Below the pieces are notes generated by a model, which saw nothing but the letters and a program-made list of their open reading frames with translations, did no database searches and was not told where the DNA came from. From DATJLY01 sp963729295 (GTDB lineage: Bacteria; Pseudomonadota; Alphaproteobacteria; ATCC43930; CGMCC-115725), in assembly GCA_963729295.1 (NCBI GenBank), contig CAVSNJ010000006.1:62001-126000 (forward strand): DNA of 64,000 nt, given 5' to 3'. Positions 1 to 7,213 of the stretch are shown here, one piece after another. The position numbers were made by a program, and so were the translations under genes. The stretch's first letter is position 1. Every line of letters begins with the position of its first letter.

Positions 1-2
1 CC

Positions 3-764
3 GAGCTCGCCGAGCGGCGCAATCTCATCCTCGTCAATCCGCTCGAGGGCAATTCCTATGCGACGTCGCGCACGCTCGTCGCGGCCTATCAGATGATCAT
101 GCCGCACGAGAAGGCGCGCTCGCACCGGCACACGCCGAACGCGCTGCGCCTGGTGCTCGACGCCGAACCCGGCGCCTATACCACCGTCAACGGCAAGAAG
201 CTGCCGATGGGCATGAACGACGTGGTACTGACGCCGAACTGGTGCTGGCACGGGCACGGCAACGACAGCGCGGGCCGCGCCTATTGGCTCGATTTCCTCG
301 ACGTGCCGCTCGTCCATCTGCTCGACCCGATGTTCTTCGAGCCGCATCCCGACGAATTCGAGGACAACGCGCCCGAGGCGCCGGACTCCCCGCTCCTCTT
401 CCCGTGGCGCGAGACCGAGCGGCGGCTCGAGGACGCCTCGCCCGATCCGACGGGCCGGCACGGCACGTCGGTGGCATTGGGCAATCCCGCGCTCGACACG
501 ATGGCGCTCGCCATGATGCGGCTTCGGCCGGGCGCGACGACGCGCGCCTACCGCAGCACCGCCAACACACTCTATGCCGTGGTCGAGGGCGAGGGATCGA
601 CGACGGTCGAGGGCCATCATTTCCAGTGGGCGCGCGGCGACGTCGTGGTGGCGCCGTCGTGGCACACGCACTTCCACGGCACGAAGAAGGGCGCCGTGCT
701 GTTCCGCGTCACCGACGAGCCGGTGCTCGACCGGTTGGGATTCTTGCGCAGCGAAGACCAATGA
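3..764 (+). CDS. Gentisate 1,2-dioxygenase-type bicupin (5' truncated)
   Basis: The reading frame is open from base 3, so the true start lies before the window; 253 residues are visible of a family usually about 340-370 long. The first visible cupin has the iron ligands of gentisate 1,2-dioxygenases, HRHTPNAL followed by WCWHGHGN. The second cupin (RAYRSTANTLYAVVEGEG, then SWHTHFHG) lacks the HxH pair, as is normal for the metal-free C-terminal cupin of this family. Known members open gentisate to maleylpyruvate in the cytoplasm. It is followed 23 bases later by a Pht5-like gene and an ABC importer on the same strand, so it probably belongs to one aromatic-acid operon. A related salicylate or hydroxynaphthoate dioxygenase cannot be excluded. 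Confidence 0.8.
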   Translation, partial: ELAERRNLILVNPLEGNSYATSRTLVAAYQMIMPHEKARSHRHTPNALRLVLDAEPGAYTTVNGKKLPMGMNDVVLTPNWCWHGHGNDSAGRAYWLDFLDVPLVHLLDPMFFEPHPDEFEDNAPEAPDSPLLFPWRETERRLEDASPDPTGRHGTSVALGNPALDTMALAMMRLRPGATTRAYRSTANTLYAVVEGEGSTTVEGHHFQWARGDVVVAPSWHTHFHGTKKGAVLFRVTDEPVLDRLGFLRSEDQ

Positions 765-787
765 GGCGCGCGCATTAGGGAGGAACG

Positions 788-1777
788 ATGGCCAATCTGC
801 CTTTGACGTTCGCGTGCGGGCTCTATGACCGCATGCTGCCGCTCTATACCGGCGAGGTGCGAGCGGACGGGATCGATCTCAATTTCATCGCGATCGACAA
901 CCCGCGCGACATTTTCGACCGCATGGCGGGCGGCCAGGAGTTCGATCTCTCGGAGATGTCGAGCTCGGAAACGATCCAGCGCATCGGCGCGAAGCAGAGC
1001 CCGTTCGTGGCGCTGCCCGTGTTCCCGTCGCGCGTCTTCCGCCACGGCCACGTCTCGATCAACCGCAAGTCCGGCATCAGGAAGCCGAAGGACCTCGAAG
1101 GCCGCAAGGTCGGCGTGCCGCTCTACACGCAGACGGCGGCGATCTTCATCCGCGGTTTCCTTCAGCACGAATACGGCGTCGATTGCTCGAAAATCCATTG
1201 GGTGCAGGGCGCGTTGAACCACACGGGCTCGCACGGCAACCCGACCGTGCTGCCGCTCTTGAAGCCCGCCGACATCGAGACCGCGCCCGCCGACAAGTCG
1301 CTCTCCGATCTTCTGGAGGAGGGCAAGATCGACGCCATCACGGCAACTTCCATGCCCAAGGCCTATCGACGCAATCCCGACGTCGAGCGCCTCTTCCCGA
1401 ATTTCCGCGAGGTCGAGCTCGACTACTATCGCCGCACCGGCATCTTCCCGATCATGCACCTCGTCGCGCTGAAGCGCTCGGTCTACGAGAAGAACCCGTT
1501 CGTGGCGACGAGCCTCTTCAACGCCTTCAACCAGTCGAAGAACCGTCAGCTCGAGAAGATGAAGTTCGAGGGCGCGACGCGCTACATGCTGCCGTGGCTC
1601 GGCACCGAGCTCGAGGAGATCGAGGAGGTGTTCAAGGGCGATCCATGGCCCTACGGCATCGAGGCGAACCGGCCGACGCTCGACGCCCTCGTGACATATC
1701 TCTACGAGCAGAACCTGACCGCGCGAAAGCTTCCGCTCGAGGAAGTGTTCGTGCCGGTCTATGGCCAGCCGCAGTGA
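788..1777 (+). CDS. Pht5-like 4,5-dihydroxyphthalate decarboxylase family protein
   Basis: This 329-residue protein matches the length and landmarks of the 4,5-dihydroxyphthalate decarboxylase (Pht5) family: LTFACGLYDR near the N terminus, PVFPSRVFRHGH at about residues 77-88, and GIFPIMHLVALKR near 218-230. The fold is related to periplasmic type 2 binding proteins, but there is no signal peptide, so it should stay in the cytoplasm. A clear GGAGG stands 4 bases before the ATG. It lies between a gentisate dioxygenase-type gene and ABC transporter genes. It may therefore be a decarboxylase acting on the imported substrate, or a cytoplasmic ligand-binding protein; the sequence does not decide which. 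Confidence 0.75.
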   Translation: MANLPLTFACGLYDRMLPLYTGEVRADGIDLNFIAIDNPRDIFDRMAGGQEFDLSEMSSSETIQRIGAKQSPFVALPVFPSRVFRHGHVSINRKSGIRKPKDLEGRKVGVPLYTQTAAIFIRGFLQHEYGVDCSKIHWVQGALNHTGSHGNPTVLPLLKPADIETAPADKSLSDLLEEGKIDAITATSMPKAYRRNPDVERLFPNFREVELDYYRRTGIFPIMHLVALKRSVYEKNPFVATSLFNAFNQSKNRQLEKMKFEGATRYMLPWLGTELEEIEEVFKGDPWPYGIEANRPTLDALVTYLYEQNLTARKLPLEEVFVPVYGQPQ

Positions 1778-1793
1778 GCGAGGGAGACGCGCC

Positions 1794-2567
1794 ATGACGC
1801 GCTGGCGGACGCATATGGACCGGGCGATCGTCGCCATCGTCCTGCTCGCGCTGTGGCAGGTGGCGGGCATGACGCTTGGCGTCTATTGGGTGAGCACGCC
1901 GTGGCTCACGATATCGCGCTTCTTCGTGACGCTGTTCAACGGCGAGCTGATCCGCCAGTCGGGCTACACGATCGAGGAAGCGGCGGTCGGCGCCGTGATC
2001 GGCGGCGTGCCGGCCGTGGTGCTGCCCTTCATCCTGCGCCGCAGCCCGATCATGGTGGCGATCCTCGATCCCTTCATGGTGGGCGGCTATGGCGCGCCGA
2101 AGCTCGCATTGGCGCCGCTCTTCATCCTGTGGTTCGGCATCGGCACGGAATCGAAGATCGCGCTCGTCGCGAGCGTCCTTTTCTTCATCGTCTATTTCAG
2201 CACGCTCTCGGGCGTGCGCTCGCTCGACGCGAAGCTCGTGCAGATGGCGCAGGTGATGGGCGCCTCGGAACAGCAGGTCGCGCGCAAGATCGTGTTCCCG
2301 CTCGCGGTGCCGTACATTTTCGCGGGCTTCCGCATCGGCCTTCCTTATGCGATCGGCGCCGCCGTCATCACCGAGCTGATCTCGTCGAACCGGGGCTTGG
2401 GCTATCTCGTCCAGGTCGGCGCGATGAATTTTGACACGACGCAATGCTTTGTCGCGATCCTGGCCGCGACGATCCTGGTGCATGCCGTCGGCTGGGGCGT
2501 CGATGCGACCGAGGCGGTGCTCCTCAGATGGCGGCCGCCCGAGACGGCGGCGTTTGGCGGCAATTGA
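1794..2567 (+). CDS. ABC transporter permease, NitT/TauT type (first of two)
   Basis: The 257-residue membrane protein has about six hydrophobic segments and the permease cytoplasmic loop in which EAA-type contacts are made (GASEQQVARKIVFPLAVP, about residues 153-170). This is the SsuC/TauC/NrtB family that imports nitrate, sulfonates or, in many soil bacteria, aromatic acids. The start at 1794 is chosen over an in-frame ATG at 1761 because GAGGGAGA precedes it and the longer form would overlap the upstream gene. The ATPase gene starts 3 bases after its stop. A second, different permease follows that ATPase, which suggests a heterodimeric channel. Confidence 0.85.
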   Translation: MTRWRTHMDRAIVAIVLLALWQVAGMTLGVYWVSTPWLTISRFFVTLFNGELIRQSGYTIEEAAVGAVIGGVPAVVLPFILRRSPIMVAILDPFMVGGYGAPKLALAPLFILWFGIGTESKIALVASVLFFIVYFSTLSGVRSLDAKLVQMAQVMGASEQQVARKIVFPLAVPYIFAGFRIGLPYAIGAAVITELISSNRGLGYLVQVGAMNFDTTQCFVAILAATILVHAVGWGVDATEAVLLRWRPPETAAFGGN

Positions 2568-2570
2568 GCC

Positions 2571-3365
2571 ATGGCTCAGCCGCTTCTCGAAATCCGCAAT
2601 CTCGCCAAACGCTTTCCGGCGCGGCAGGGGCGCGAGCCGCCGCCCTGGGTGATTCAGGATTTGAGCTTTTCCGTGCACGCCAGCGAGTTCTTGACGATCA
2701 TCGGTCCCTCGGGCGCGGGCAAATCGACGCTTCTCAACATGATCGCGCAGATCGATGTCGCATCCTCGGGCGAGATCCTGTTCGAGGGCGCGACGATCGG
2801 CTGCGCCGATCCTAAGGCGATGCGGCCGGGCTTGAACCGCCGCATCGGTTATGTGACGCAGGACGACAACCTGCTGCCGTGGCGCACGACGATCGACAAC
2901 GTGCTCTTTCCGCTCGAGGTCCAGGGGCGACTCGACGACACGTCGCGCGCACACGCCGAGACGCTGATCGGCGCGGTCGGATTGAAGGGCTACGAGAAAT
3001 ACTATCCGCACGAATTGTCGGGCGGCATGAGGAAGCGTACCGCGCTCATCCGCACGCTCGTCTACGACCCGCCCATCATCCTGATGGACGAGCCGTTCGG
3101 GGCGGTCGACGCGCAGACGCGCATGCAGCTCCAGGAAGACCTGCTGCGGCTGTGGAGCCTCGGGCGCAAGACCATCGTCTTCGTCACGCACGACATCACC
3201 GAGGCGATCCTCCTCGGCGACCGCACGCTCGTCCTGTCGCGCCAGCCGGCGCGCATCCAGGCCGAGCACGCGATCCCCATTCCGCGGCCGCGCAGCGTCA
3301 AGAGCTTCCTGACGCTGCCTGGCTTCACCGAGCTCTACGAGCGCATCCGGGCGGAGGTGCTATGA
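2571..3365 (+). CDS. ABC transporter ATP-binding protein, NitT/TauT type
   Basis: This 264-residue nucleotide-binding subunit carries every ABC motif: Walker A GPSGAGKST at about residue 45, Q-loop VTQDDNLLPW, signature LSGGMRKR, Walker B IILMDEPFGAVD and the switch histidine in VTHDITEA. The family (SsuB, TauB, NrtD) drives the permeases encoded on both sides. Its stop codon overlaps the ATG of the second permease (ATGA), a sign of translational coupling. The basic RKR just after the signature motif is a small departure from the more common RQR. Confidence 0.9.
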   Translation: MAQPLLEIRNLAKRFPARQGREPPPWVIQDLSFSVHASEFLTIIGPSGAGKSTLLNMIAQIDVASSGEILFEGATIGCADPKAMRPGLNRRIGYVTQDDNLLPWRTTIDNVLFPLEVQGRLDDTSRAHAETLIGAVGLKGYEKYYPHELSGGMRKRTALIRTLVYDPPIILMDEPFGAVDAQTRMQLQEDLLRLWSLGRKTIVFVTHDITEAILLGDRTLVLSRQPARIQAEHAIPIPRPRSVKSFLTLPGFTELYERIRAEVL

Positions 3366-4180
3366 CCACTGTCGAACGGGCATCGAGCTTCGTCGAGCGC
3401 GAGCCGCTCGTCTCGAAGAAGACCATCGTCACGGTCGGGCGCATCCTGCTCGCGGTCGCCCTGCTGATCGGCTGGCAGGAGGGCGCCGAGACGTTCGGCT
3501 CGATCTTCTTCGCCTATCCGGTCGACGTGGCGAAGCGGCTTTGGGAGATTGCCGCGAGCGGCGAAATGTTCGTCGATATCGGCGCGACCATGCGGGTCTC
3601 GTGCATCGGCTTCTTCGTCGGCGGGATCGCCGGCGTGCTGTTGCCGTTCGCGCTGCGCCGCTCCAAGCGCTGGACCGAGGCGATCGAGCCCTACATCCTC
3701 GGCTCGCAGGGGATTCCGAAATACGCGCTCGCGCCGTGGCTCATACTGTGGTTCGGCATCGGCGACACGCCGAAACTCGTCATCGTCACGCTGATGGTGT
3801 TCTACATCCCGTTCGTCAACGTCTTCGCCGGCATCCGCGGCGTCGACCAGCGCCTCGTGCGCATGGCGCGCATCATCGGCGCGAGCGAGACCAGGATCTC
3901 GCGCGAGGTGATCTGGAATTCGCTGCTGCCGTTCGTCTTCACCTCGCTCAAGATCGCGTTCCCGCGCGCCGTCTCGGCCTGCATCGTCGGCGAGTTCCTC
4001 GTCTCGACCGAGGGCGTCGGCCACTATATCGAGCATGCGCGCGAATTGTCGGACACGGTCGGCGTCTTCGCCGGCATCGTCGTGGCGACGACGCTCGTGC
4101 TGGTCATCAACGCGCTCGTCAATTTCCTGGAGCGCCGCGCGCTCTCCTGGCGCCCGACCGATCGCGCGATGGAGCTCTAG
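3362..4180 (+). CDS. ABC transporter permease, NitT/TauT type (second of two)
   Basis: The 272-residue membrane protein has a cytoplasmic N-terminal stretch of about 30 residues, then six or so hydrophobic segments, with the ATPase-contact loop GASETRISREVIWNSLLP at about residues 174-191. It is related to the first permease, and landmarks such as LAPWLILWFGIG match LAPLFILWFGIG there, but it is clearly a different sequence. That argues for a two-permease transporter rather than the usual homodimer. The ATG overlaps the stop of the ATPase gene. The gene ends 4 bases before the convergent stop of the likely binding-protein gene. Confidence 0.85.
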   Translation: MTTVERASSFVEREPLVSKKTIVTVGRILLAVALLIGWQEGAETFGSIFFAYPVDVAKRLWEIAASGEMFVDIGATMRVSCIGFFVGGIAGVLLPFALRRSKRWTEAIEPYILGSQGIPKYALAPWLILWFGIGDTPKLVIVTLMVFYIPFVNVFAGIRGVDQRLVRMARIIGASETRISREVIWNSLLPFVFTSLKIAFPRAVSACIVGEFLVSTEGVGHYIEHARELSDTVGVFAGIVVATTLVLVINALVNFLERRALSWRPTDRAMEL

Positions 4181-4184
4181 GCGC

Positions 4185-5207
4185 CTACTTGGCGTAGACA
4201 TCGGTGAAGAGCCCGTCGTAGCTCGCGAGGCGTTCCTCCGGCTTCATCAATCCCGCCTCGATGTTGAGCCTCTCGGCATTCGGCAGCTCGGCCGCGAGCG
4301 GGATGGGCGGCGAGGGCGTGACATCGCGCATCGCCGCGAACGACGCCGCCATGAGCTCCGGATCGAGCGTCGGGAAGCGCTTTTCCAAGAGCGCCAGCGC
4401 ATCGGCCGGATGATCCTTGACGTAGGAAGCGGCGTCCGCGAGCGCGCCGCCCATCCCCTGGCACAACCACTTGCGGCTGTCGCACGTGTCGGGCCGCACG
4501 ACGAGGAGTGTGTTGGCGAACGGCACCATGTCGGACGGGTCGCCCTTCAGGCCGCTCGCGACGATCACCGCCTCGCCTTTCAGCACCGGCTCCTCCGGCC
4601 AAGGGAGCGACATGGTGATGCCGTCGATCTGGTGCGCCTCGAAGGCGGCGACCATGTTGGCCGGCTGCATCGGCGCGACGCGGATCGCTTCGGGATCGAA
4701 GCCGCCGATATGCGCCAGAAGCCGCAGGTAGGCGTGAATGATCGAGTTGATCGAATCGACCGAGATGGTGCGCCCTTTCAGAACCTGGACGCGCTTTTCG
4801 AGCGGCGCCTTGGGATCGAATCCCGCCGCTTCGGCAAGATCCTTCCGGATCGAGGTCTCGACGAAGAGCCGGTCCTGCATCGCGACGATCGCGAGCAGCT
4901 TCTGGCCGTGCGCGGCGGCGCGCGTCACGGTCGGCGGCGAGGCGATGCCGGCATCGGCGCTGCCGGAAATGACGGCGTTGGCCGAGCCCACGCCGGCAAT
5001 GAGCGTGCTCTTCACGTCGAGCCCGTGCTTTTGCCAGAGCCCGAGATCGTCGGCGAGATAGACGAGCGCGAAGCTGAGGCTGAAGGCGGGCACGGCGAGG
5101 CTTACGTCGCGGAGTTTTTCCTGCGCCGAAGCCGGGCCGGCGAGGCCAGCGGCGAGTGCCGCCACGGTTGCGGCTTTTGCCAAGTAACTTATTGATTTAA
5201 CAAACAT
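4185..5207 (-). CDS. ABC transporter substrate-binding protein, NMT1/THI5-like
   Basis: The 340-residue protein begins with a Sec signal peptide (positive VKS and K residues, hydrophobic core, cleavage expected after ASA before QEK). The mature part resembles SsuA/TauA/NMT1 binding proteins: a short lipophilic first strand, YLADDLGLWQKHGLDV, and an internal GSADAGIAS. It is expected in the periplasm, handing an organic acid to the two-permease importer encoded convergently next door. GGGAGGATG lies just before the ATG. The first dozen codons are AT-rich, unlike the body of the gene, which may ease initiation. The ligand cannot be read from sequence. Confidence 0.85.
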   Translation of the reverse strand: MFVKSISYLAKAATVAALAAGLAGPASAQEKLRDVSLAVPAFSLSFALVYLADDLGLWQKHGLDVKSTLIAGVGSANAVISGSADAGIASPPTVTRAAAHGQKLLAIVAMQDRLFVETSIRKDLAEAAGFDPKAPLEKRVQVLKGRTISVDSINSIIHAYLRLLAHIGGFDPEAIRVAPMQPANMVAAFEAHQIDGITMSLPWPEEPVLKGEAVIVASGLKGDPSDMVPFANTLLVVRPDTCDSRKWLCQGMGGALADAASYVKDHPADALALLEKRFPTLDPELMAASFAAMRDVTPSPPIPLAAELPNAERLNIEAGLMKPEERLASYDGLFTDVYAK

Positions 5208-5347
5208 TTTTCATCCTCCCAAGAGCCCGATCATGCGCCGGCGTGCGCTCCCCGGCAAGCGCTGGCTGGAGGCGCGCCGACGCCGGCGCTTGATCGGAGC
5301 CTCGCTTTCCTGAAATTATCCGCGGCAAAAGGGGGGACGCCAAGCAC

Positions 5348-6178
5348 ATGAGCGAACTCGACGACCTGCTGCGCGACCTCGTGGTCGCCAATCGCATCCT
5401 CGGGCACGAAGGCATTTGCGACGCCTACGGCCATATCAGCGTGCGCAGCCTGCGCGACCCGAAGCGCTATTTCATCTCGGTATCGCGCAGCCCCGAGCTG
5501 GTCACGCTCGACGACATCGTCGAATGCACGCTCGACGGCCGGCCGGTGCGCGAGGAAAAGCGCGCGCTCTATATCGAGCGCCACATCCACGGCGCGATCT
5601 ACGAGGCGCGGCCGGAGGTGATGGGCGTGGTGCACAGCCACGCGCTCGACGTACTGCCGTTCAGCATCAGCCCGACGCCGCTGCGCCCGGTGATCCATTC
5701 GGCCGGTCCCTTGGGCCACCGCATCCCGGTCTGGGACATCGCCAACCGGTTCGGCGACACGAACCTCCTGGTCTCCACCATGGCGCAGGGGCGCGACCTC
5801 GCCGAGCGGCTCGCCAACGATCGCGCGGTGCTGATGCGCGGCCACGGCTTCGCCGCCGCCGGGCGCTCGGTGCGTGAGGTGGTGCGGCTTGCCGTCAACA
5901 TGCCGCGGAACGCCCGCGTGCTGCTCGACGCGATCCGGCTCGGCGGTCCGGTCAAGGGCTTGCAGCCGGGCGAGATCGACAACCGGCTCGAGATGCGCCC
6001 CGACGGCGCCGAGTTCTATCGCGCCTGGGAATACTGGGCGACGCGCGCGGGCTGCGCCGACATGCTGGGTGACCCGCCGCGCACGACGCCGGCGCCCGCC
6101 GCCACCGCGGCAGCGCCACGCCCCGCCGCAAAGCCGCCCGCGCCCGCCAAGAAAGCCGCGAAGAAGGGGAAGCGGTAA
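5348..6178 (+). CDS. Class II aldolase/adducin-family protein (possible aromatic decarboxylase)
   Basis: The 276-residue protein has the class II aldolase/adducin fold: a GHISVR motif near residue 30, the metal-binding VHSHALD around residue 97 and the third histidine in LMRGHGFAAAG around residue 162. Members act as zinc or other metal lyases on sugar phosphates, or as decarboxylases of hydroxylated phthalates (PhtC type). The surrounding aromatic genes favour the decarboxylase role, but this is inference. The last 40 or so residues are rich in Ala, Pro and Lys and end in a basic tail, an extension not needed for catalysis. It is convergent with a VOC dioxygenase gene 3 bases away. Confidence 0.75.
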   Translation: MSELDDLLRDLVVANRILGHEGICDAYGHISVRSLRDPKRYFISVSRSPELVTLDDIVECTLDGRPVREEKRALYIERHIHGAIYEARPEVMGVVHSHALDVLPFSISPTPLRPVIHSAGPLGHRIPVWDIANRFGDTNLLVSTMAQGRDLAERLANDRAVLMRGHGFAAAGRSVREVVRLAVNMPRNARVLLDAIRLGGPVKGLQPGEIDNRLEMRPDGAEFYRAWEYWATRAGCADMLGDPPRTTPAPAATAAAPRPAAKPPAPAKKAAKKGKR

Positions 6179-6181
6179 GGT

Positions 6182-7096
6182 TCAGCTCGCGGCGGCGCGC
6201 CGGGAATTCGAGAGAACGTTTTCGATCGCGCCCTTCGCCGCATAGTTCTCGGGATCGCGAAAGCTCGCCCAGTAGTCGTAGCTTTCGCGCACCGGCTCGA
6301 ACAGGCGCGGGCGGCGCGCGTCGAGCTCGGGAAATTCCTCCATGCCGAAACTGTATTCGAGCGTGAGGCCGTCGGGATCGAGGAAATAGAGGAACATGCT
6401 GCCCGAGGGCGGATGGCGTCCCGGCCCATAGACGACGCGCACGCCGTTTTTGGAAAAGCGCGAGATGGCGCGGCCGATATCGTCGATCTCGCTGACCATG
6501 AAATTGACGTGATGGAGCTGCGCCACGCCGGCGTTGATGAGCGCCACGCCATGGTGATAGGGGCTCGGATGGCAGCGCATGAAGCAGGCCTGCCCGTCGA
6601 TCAGGTCGGAGACGCGAAATCCGAGGACGCGCGTATAGAAATCACACGCGGCGGCGAAATCCGGCACCTTCAGCACGACATGGCCGATGCGCTGGATCCT
6701 GGCGAGGCGCGGAAGATAGGGCGCGCTCAGCTCACGCATCGCGCCGTAGAACTCGAAGGTGGCGCCCGTGAACGGCTCGACCACGCGGATGGCGCGGTCG
6801 ATATGGAGCGCGGCGCAGGTCTCGCGCGGCACTGGCGTGATTTCGAGCCCGTGCGCTTCCAGTTCGCGCTGGGCCGCGTCGAGCGAGCTGTCCTCGAGCT
6901 CGAAGCCCACGCGCTTCAGCCCCGGCGCTCCCTCGTAAAGCGCCACCGCGTGATGCTCGAAGCCGCAGCGGAAGAACAAGGCGCCCGCCCCTTCGCCGCT
7001 CGGCTCGAGCCCAAGCTGGTTCTCGTAGAACGCGCGCGAGCGGGCGAGATCGGCGACATTGAGCGCGACATAGCCGAGTTTGCGGTAGCGCGGCAT
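6182..7096 (-). CDS. Extradiol (type I, VOC-fold) ring-cleavage dioxygenase family
   Basis: The 304-residue protein consists of two VOC (glyoxalase/bleomycin-resistance) domains, residues about 5-118 and 134-262, the layout of type I extradiol dioxygenases such as 2,3-dihydroxybiphenyl 1,2-dioxygenase. The expected iron ligands are all in the second domain: His139 (RIGHVVLKV), a His at 195/196 (LHHVNFMV) and Glu247 (LTLEYSF). The first domain lacks them, as in known enzymes. Catalysis would be meta-cleavage of a catechol in the cytoplasm. The true substrate is unknown. Its neighbours are a class II aldolase and ligD, so it is probably transcribed alone. Confidence 0.8.
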   Translation of the reverse strand: MPRYRKLGYVALNVADLARSRAFYENQLGLEPSGEGAGALFFRCGFEHHAVALYEGAPGLKRVGFELEDSSLDAAQRELEAHGLEITPVPRETCAALHIDRAIRVVEPFTGATFEFYGAMRELSAPYLPRLARIQRIGHVVLKVPDFAAACDFYTRVLGFRVSDLIDGQACFMRCHPSPYHHGVALINAGVAQLHHVNFMVSEIDDIGRAISRFSKNGVRVVYGPGRHPPSGSMFLYFLDPDGLTLEYSFGMEEFPELDARRPRLFEPVRESYDYWASFRDPENYAAKGAIENVLSNSRRAAAS

Positions 7097-7131
7097 CTCT
7101 CTTCCTCGCGAAAGCCCGCCGCATCATACCG

Positions 7132-7213
7132 CGCTAGTGTGGCGGATTTGAAGTTCCCCCGCCTCTGACCGCACGCGGGGAGAGGAGCGAACTTCGGAAT
7201 CGGGACACTAGCG
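7132..7213. repeat. Palindromic repeat element overlapping the ligD stop
   Basis: Two 25-base arms (7132-7156 and 7189-7213) form an imperfect inverted repeat. Both ends read CGCTAGTGT, and the inner ends AAGTTC/GAACTT also pair. Between them lies a smaller GC-rich palindrome (CCCCCGC with GCGGGG). The right arm supplies the TAG stop codon of ligD. The form is that of a REP/MITE-like intergenic element and it may work as a terminator for ligD and for the neighbouring dioxygenase. Confidence 0.6.

Noticed and set aside
617..1870. Long minus-strand frames opposite real genes (also 1632-3269, 12376-14046, 34266-36437)
   Set aside because: They are the Arg/His/Asp-rich antisense shadows usual in GC-rich DNA, opposite genes with clear motifs.
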